This document shows positions 34,901-40,755 of a DNA stretch of 40,755 nt, piece by piece. How positions within the stretch are numbered: the stretch's first letter is position 1; each line of letters opens with the position of its first letter. The DNA comes from Pelargonium cotyledonis (taxonomy: Eukaryota; Streptophyta; Magnoliopsida; Geraniales; Geraniaceae): contig JAYMTA010000107.1 of NCBI GenBank assembly GCA_036897625.1, positions 1 through 40,755 on the forward strand, written 5' to 3'. The notes beneath the pieces were generated by a model. That model was given only the letters and a program-made list of their open reading frames with translations. It was not told where the DNA came from and ran no database searches. The translations under genes were made by a program, and so were the position numbers.

Positions 34901-37900
34901 AAATTGAGCTGATTCAGTTGCACCAATTTCTCCACCACATTCTACTTGTCCAGCAGCTCCACTTCCATGTGGAGAAGGTGTGGGGTATGCATCAGAGGGG
35001 CCACCATTAGAACTAGCTTCTGAAGGTTGGCAACACTCAACCATTATATCCAGCAGCAAATCAATAATTGCCTGCTGCAAAACTTTAACTCCCATTAACA
35101 AATTCATCAAACTCGGGGATGATTCATCAGTATTCGTGATCTTTCCATCATTACCACCAGATGGCTTTGTTGGAAGAAGCAAGTTTTTTACTTTAGCAGG
35201 GTCATCAAGATAAACACGAAGGCCTGTCAGAAAACCAGCTATTGCACCAGCGTCCATTAGAAGCTTTTCCCTCAAAGTGACCTCTGGCTGTGAAAGATTA
35301 TCTCCGTACGTGAGATGAACACCTGCTCTAGAAAGAAGGTTTCTAATGATGTCTTCGTCATCTCCACTGATTCCTTCGCTGTCCTCAGAATCAATAAGTT
35401 CATCAGGATCTGTCATTAGAGCATCCTGGTCATCCTCAGAATATAAAACCTGACAAAAGGACAATCACGATGTAAGCAAGTACAGTTGCAAACACACAGA
35501 TGAAGATGGGAAACAACATAGAAATGATTATCATAAAACACTGATAAATTTAGGGTAGGAAATTATTCTAGGAATCCAACAGCCTACATATGAAAGAGAC
35601 TAGATTTCAGTTGAAGTATAATAGTCTACACTCTACAATCTACATTCTCCAATTACCAAGAAAGTGGAAATAGTTTCATTCAAGTTCAAGAAAGGAGAAA
35701 CAGTGGGTGTATGCAAAGAACAGATATGAAGTTGATAATTAAGCCTATTTACAAAGAACATAAATGAAAACACTTGGAATATTTACACAATGAATACTGC
35801 ATAATAAGTTCTTGAAAATATATTCTCCATCAAGATATGAGTAGCATTCGGCAAACATTAATATCATCAATTAAAAACTAAGAAAATAGCTTCAGGTATA
35901 ATTTTAACAGCAAGTCTTCATTGCTAAAAACAACTTGCACAACAACAGTAACATGCAACTCAAACAACTATAACATACAGGTTTTTCAGGAAGAAATACA
36001 AGCGCAAAAGTTATCATTGAAAATGATAGTGTTAAGAGTGGCTGAAAATTAGATGGGATGTTAGACTAACTGAAAATTGGAAGATAGGAGATTGATTGTC
36101 ACAGTTTTAGGGATGATATCTTGTCTAGATTGAACTGAATTTTAGGATCTTTGACTGATATTGATTTATTCTATTTGTACTATCAATTGGGTTTCAACCA
36201 TAGTGAATAATATGAATCATTTTCTCTAAAACTTCACAATATACATGGTATCAAGGCTACTTCTTGAGGCCTCTGTAATCTATTCTGCTGTCTGGCACCG
36301 CTGCCAGCAGTGCCAAGCCCTCAACAACCCAAGTCCTAAGACTTGTTAGCTATAATCTATCAAGCGCAGTATGAATCATCTTCTCTCAGACTTCACATGG
36401 TATCAAAGCCTACTTCTTGAAGCCTATTTTATCTATTCCATTGCTTGACACCGCTAGCAGCGGTGCCAAGCCTTCAACAACCCAAGTTTTAAACTGGGTA
36501 GCTATAATCTACCAAACCATCAATCCACAAAATCCAGTCACAAATTCTCTCTCAATCTCACAAATTCTCCAAGTCCTCTCACCCGACCAAGCTATTCCCA
36601 AAATGTATTCCCTGATTCATGAGTACACTATAGAAATAGTCCTGAGCCTTCCATCCGACCAAACTACTATTGAAAGGTACTCCCTGAGTCATGAGGTCAA
36701 CATTGCTACGTCAACAAAACTATCTCATCACCTTCATGTCAAGGTGACTGCAATGAGCCATTTTTAGCCATCATTCATTCCAGTCTCAAGGTTACCCTCT
36801 TCAGATTGAGGGTGTTAGAGTGGCTGAAAATAAGATGAAATGTTAGGTGACTGAAAATTAGGAGATAAGAGTTTGATTAGCACAGTTTTAGGATATTGAG
36901 TTGATTTTTAGGATCTTTAATTTATCTAGATTTACTCTATTTGTACTATCAATTGGGTATCACCCATAGTGAGTAATATGAATCATTTTCTCTCAAACTT
37001 CAAAAATAGTATGAGGAATGTTTCAGTACTACACAATTAATTGATTTTTGTAGAAATTGTTAGTACCATCTTGAAGCTTATTCATTTGAAGGCTTTGAAG
37101 CCGGGTGAACCAAGTTCCAATTGTCAGGTACTTCTCTTTGAAGTTATAGAATTTTTTATTATTACAAAGGGACATATACTAAATAATCCACATAAATGCC
37201 CTGTCAATGTGATATATTAATCAATGATAAGAGATTGAGACATCTTACATATTGAGTACTTAACAAAATTGTACCATAAGCAAAACTACGAAAAGGATTT
37301 GAAGTCATTTTGCATTTTCACCATTGTTGGCGTGTAAGATAGATAATGAGTTTTGAGATGTTCATTTAAGTTTTCAACCAGAGGTGTTATGTTCAACCAG
37401 CATGTTATGGAGTTATTACTTCACGTATGTTATCCAATAATTTTAGAATTAGCAAAATAAAGTATTTATTGCTTCAGAGCCAAAAAGACTTGAGCCATAT
37501 AATACAATGAGCAAACAATGCCTGAAGGGGACTTAATCTAAAACCACAGCATATAGTGGCTCTACTATAGTCAAATGAAGGTCTCCTAGAAACGATAAGG
37601 CGCTAAATGCCAATAAAAAATGTCTGAATTATAACTTTACAAAATTTACCAAATTTAGCCTTGTTACTCATTATTTAATTAACTAGGTAAACACAGAATC
37701 ATATCTGGTAAACCTTTCAGATAAGGGTATATTGCAATACCCATCGCAAGCTTTAAAATATTAAACCACAAGCTACAGCATGAGCTGCTGTAAGCTTTGT
37801 TCAGTAATTTAGTAGCCAATATTTTATTCATAATTTTACCAAAATACTCAAATCAATATAGAGGCAGACCAACCTATTAGAGAGTTCAACCATATCATTG

Positions 37901-40755
37901 ATTATATCAGAATCCTCTTTAACTTGATTAGTTTTTTGCTGTTGAAGCATCATAAATTGCACACAAACAATCAGAAATTTTACGTGGCCAAACAAAAAGC
38001 CCAAATAATCAAAGTCTTATCTAAGGAGAAGGAGTCGATCCAGATTAAATCAAGCATAGTTTCATGAACATCCACAAGTCAAATGGATTAAACTTATGTT
38101 GATATGTTTTAAGTTCTAACTAGCCATGATATGTTCCAACTTACCAGAGTATGAGAACATAAAGTTTTTTTAAATTAAAGCATGTCAAATATACATGAAT
38201 AGGCACATCAGTACTAACCTCAAGATCTGAAAACTCAAACCAAGGGCAGCAGTCCAATATTTCACAAACAAATACAATGGTGTCACGCACAAGAAACCCT
38301 ACGTCTGCTTCCAACATGTCAGACACCTTCATGAACTGTAAAACAGAATTATTCCACGTCTTTGTACAAATAGAAGACTCCTTCCACACAGTCTTGGCTG
38401 GGTTCTTCTGATTCACCACAGCCATCCTGTATCTGACCCAAAAGTTTTTATCTGGATCACTACCATCTGACTGATCACTCTCCAAATATATACATATGAT
38501 GTCAGCTGATTCATACACACCTGCATAAGAAAAACTAAAACTATCAATTGAACACAGAAATGGATATGGCAATCAAGTTCTGGTCAATGAGAAAATAGCC
38601 GACCCACCTATCCGAAGCTCGCATCCACCTGCTTGAAAAAATTTGCTAAAGATTTTTCGGTTTTCTATTATCTCCTTACAGGATAAGAAGTTCTCCACCT
38701 TCCAAGTAAATGAACTTTTTTTCTCAACCCCATCTACTGAGGAACCAGAGTTGGTTGATTCTGCACTCTGATCAATATGATCCTGCAACATTGATGTCTC
38801 TTTCAATACAAGAACCTCTGCAGATAATACAATGGTGTCTTGAACCAGAAATCCAGAATCTTGATCAAATAGACTAGTGAGGGTCACAAATTCACGCCAA
38901 CCCCAATCCTTTGCAGCTTTGGAGTAACGATTCTGAGATTCCTTTGCAACAGATTTCTCCTCTGCCCTCTGGTTCACAACTGTCAAGCGATGACTCACAA
39001 AACAACTCCAATCACTGGAAGTATTTCGTGGATCTGTCACTTCAAGAAACACTGAAAGATGGCATGGTGGCTGAGACTGCCCTGATACATCAAACAAATG
39101 TGAACATTTTTCTTTAGGTTAATCTCCTATGATACATAGCAACTAGGTTTAGACCACCATCATTAATGGTGGCTGAGACTGTAACAATACTATTGAGAAT
39201 AAGATAAATTGTCACCGTCCACATTTTACTATGCATAATCCATGCAACTAAAATTGAATCTAAAAATATTTAAACATAAGATTCATAGAAAAGGATAAGA
39301 CAAAGTAAGGTAGTTTATACCATTTAGATACCATTAATCAAGCGGTAAACTTTTCAGGCCATTGTGCAACGAGCAGTAAGAGAATCATAGTATGTCACAA
39401 TAGACACCATCTCCAATTTCAAACAGCAAATGAGGTCAGTAGATGGAATAATGGCTCCAATAGTTTTTCCATTTTTATTCCAAATAAGCAGTTGCCAGAG
39501 TCATAAAGCAGTAATGCCAATAAAAATGAACAGGCCACTTAGCCATAAAACAATTTAAAGCAATTACCACCAAAATGTAGATACAATAGAGCTCTTCAGA
39601 GCAACAGTGAAGCATACCTCGGGGATAAACAATGAGACGACAATCCCGATTTCCAATCTGAAATCTCCTGCTCTTAATGCATAGACCTGTAATCTTCCTC
39701 TTCTTCAAAAGATCCTTCAGCCTGGTGAAATTCTCAATTCTCCAAGTAAATTTTCCCATGTGCCCATCAGACTTCCTTGCCCCACTCCCACTCCTCCCTC
39801 CAATCAAAGCCCCATTCTTTGAGAAACTACTCAACTCCTTAATCACATGGTATGAAGTACTGAATACTACAGTATCATCTACCATAAAACCAGACTCGGG
39901 TCCTGTAAAATCTGACATCTTCATATAATCATTCCAGCCCAAACTTGTATTCTCCCCACTCTTATTATCGGCAGCAAAACGCCCATACGAGTCTCTATGC
40001 ATGTGATTGGAACCCAGCTTCTGGTTCAACACAGACATCCTAAACAAACACCAGCAGCTCCTATCAGAATGAGTGGCAGTCTTCTCAGTGTCTTTGCTCT
40101 CGAGACACATCGATAAAAACTCAACCCCATTCACCGAGCTCATATACACACTAATCCTCAAATTACACTCCCCGGCCGGGAACAGAGGACTCATAATCTT
40201 TTGGGTCTTAATCATCTCCTTGAACAGACTAAAGTTATGCACTTTCCAAGTGAACTTGCCACTGAGAGCATCAGAGACAGGACCTGCCACTCCCAGTGAC
40301 ACCAGCGACGAGGATGAGGAGGATTGCAACTCATTACTATCGCGCGAAAAACTAACAGACTCGTTCAATATCAAAATATCAGCGACGATGAGAAGGGAAT
40401 CATAATTATTGAAGAGAAAACCTAGTTTGGGATCAAAAACGGTCGCAGAGTGCGTGAAATCGCACCAACCGTGAGATTTCTTCTTGGTGGAGAAACGGTG
40501 CCAGGAATCGCGATGAATGGTCTTGGATTCGTCAGCTGCGTTGACGATGGACAAGCTGTAGCTAGCGAAGCAGTCCCATTTGGAGGAGGAAGTGCCGCGA
40601 GGATCGATGATTTGGAGATACACCGAGATGTAGCCAGGTAGTGCCTGAGCGTCGCCTTTAGGGTACACGAGGAGGCGACAATCATAGCCGCCAAGCTCGA
40701 AGTATTTGCTCCATACCGCCCTAGCTTTGATTCTCGGAAAATTCTGGACAGTCCA
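28997..40755 (-). CDS. Four-MATH-domain TRAF-like protein with C-terminal coiled coil (5' partial)
   Basis: Large plant TRAF-like protein resembling Arabidopsis At2g25320 (about 1,670 residues). MATH domains normally bind partner peptides; the exact role is unknown to me. Exons (minus): 39618-40755 (runs off the window), 38608-39081, 38219-38520, 34727-35449, 34365-34643, 33838-33999, 32800-33735, 32169-32396, 29491-29751, 28997-29341. All junctions keep one frame, giving 1615 residues; perhaps 60 N-terminal residues are missing. MATH repeats begin near residues 1 (WTVQNFPRIKARAVWSKYF), 166 (GKFTWKVHNFSLFKEM), 334 (GKFTWRIENFTRLKDL) and 502 (SSFTWKVENFLSCKEI). An acidic segment follows (DPDELIDSEDSEGISGDDED), then helical-repeat-like sequence and a charged coiled coil near residues 1290-1540. 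The tail is Pro/Gly-rich and ends GSWFNHT. The acceptor of the 29751 exon is GAAG|AGA, a weak site, chosen by frame. Two introns of 2.4 and 2.8 kb contain transposons. Confidence 0.93.
30022..30605 (+). mobile_element. Non-LTR retroposon (LINE-like) with A-rich tail
   Basis: AAGTTAGTATCC occurs immediately before (30010-30021) and after (30606-30617) this segment, as a target-site duplication would. Its 3' end is an A-rich tail of mixed A and TAA units at about 30575-30605, preceded by a GTAACTCTTTTGGAGAATGA-type end. The 5' part contains AAACCCTAGCCACCGCC and a hairpin (GAACCACC with GGTGGTTC). No reverse transcriptase is encoded in 584 bp, so it would be non-autonomous or truncated. Confidence 0.65.
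30619..30728 (-). mobile_element. tRNA-derived SINE-like element
   Basis: Read on the minus strand, GAGCAAGTGGGTTAAGGC (about 30713-30696) resembles a pol III A box, and GGTTCGAACC (30674-30665) matches the B box at the usual spacing. An A-rich tail follows towards 30619. Flanks AAGTTAGTATCCC (30606-30618) and AAGTTATTATCCC (30732-30744) differ at one base and look like its target duplication. Confidence 0.6.
31411..31630. mobile_element. Degenerate Stowaway-like MITE
   Basis: The left end CGCTCCCTTTGTCCCAAAAC follows TA at 31409-31410. The right end is degraded but still carries ATAGAAACAATAGACACTTG and GAGACAA before a TA at 31631-31632. It is non-coding, about 220 bp, in the same TRAF-like intron as the 29924-30860 nest. 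Confidence 0.5.
36030..37002 (+). mobile_element. TRIM-like miniature LTR retrotransposon in a TRAF-like intron
   Basis: Two direct repeats, 36030 to about 36238 and 36813 to about 37002, both start TGTTA and continue GAGTGGCTGAAAAT, and both contain TTTGTACTATCAATTGGGT and end near ACTTCA. Just inside the left repeat is TGGTATCAAGGC (36246-36257), resembling the initiator-tRNA-Met primer-binding site. A purine tract, GATTGAGGG, precedes the right repeat. The whole is about 0.97 kb with no gag or pol, which fits a TRIM. It is antisense to the host gene. The target duplication is imperfect: GATAG before the element, AATAG shortly after it. Confidence 0.75.
36209..36516 (+). repeat. Tandem duplication of LTR end plus primer-binding site inside the TRIM
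   Basis: About 36209-36362 and 36371-36516 are diverged copies. Each has AATCAT, TTCTCT, ACTTCACA, TGGTATCAA, CTACTTCTTGA, CAACAACCCAAGT and TAGCTATAATCTA in the same order. The second TGGTATCA is at 36398-36405, so the element has two primer-binding-site-like sequences. Confidence 0.75.

Noticed and set aside
36417..36767. 116-codon open frame in the large TRAF-like intron
   Set aside because: It lies inside the TRIM-like element, has no recognisable domain, and covers repeats rather than coding sequence.

Overview
This is nuclear DNA of a flowering plant, most likely a eudicot. The genes are split by GT-AG introns and encode plant-type proteins, the intergenic DNA is AT-rich, and it carries plant transposon families (MULE, Stowaway and Tourist MITEs, TRIM, LINE- and SINE-like retroposons). 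Species cannot be named from the sequence alone. No bacterial, viral or CRISPR-type features were found.

Layout. Positions 1-3375 are repeat-rich; they contain a complete non-autonomous Mutator-like element (671-2240) with long terminal inverted repeats, a 9-bp target duplication and a GC-rich interior. Six protein genes follow, all reconstructed exon by exon with open frames across every junction: ribosomal protein eL18 (3376-4739, minus, 187 aa); serine palmitoyltransferase subunit LCB1 (6035-10895, minus, 499 aa, 12 coding exons plus a 5'-UTR exon); an MCTS1/TMA20-type PUA-domain translation factor (12253-17469, minus, 181 aa, 8 exons); a KT-group sugar-phosphate/phosphate translocator-like protein (19993-21048, minus, 351 aa, intronless CDS); ascorbate peroxidase-related APX6/APX-R (22372-27531, plus, 331 aa, 10 exons); and a large four-MATH-domain TRAF-like protein (28997-40755, minus, 1615 residues seen, N-terminus beyond the window edge).

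The genes do not form one pathway. eL18 and the MCTS1-like factor both act in translation, and both have a telo-box just upstream of the start and an intron at or within a few codons of the ATG. From memory, Arabidopsis homologues of the last three genes have nearby locus numbers (At4g32320/At4g32390 and At2g25320/At2g25520), so 20-41 kb looks like a conserved syntenic block.

The less ordinary content is mostly in introns and spacers: a 55-bp tandem duplication that copies the LCB1 exon-10 splice donor into intron 10; an 18-nt antisense match to MCTS1 exon 4 inside intron 4; a Tourist inside a Stowaway element; a Stowaway element carrying two retroposons at one target site; a TRIM-like retroelement with a duplicated primer-binding-site region; and a perfect 22-bp inverted repeat between two convergent genes. 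I do not see a clearly novel biochemical system.
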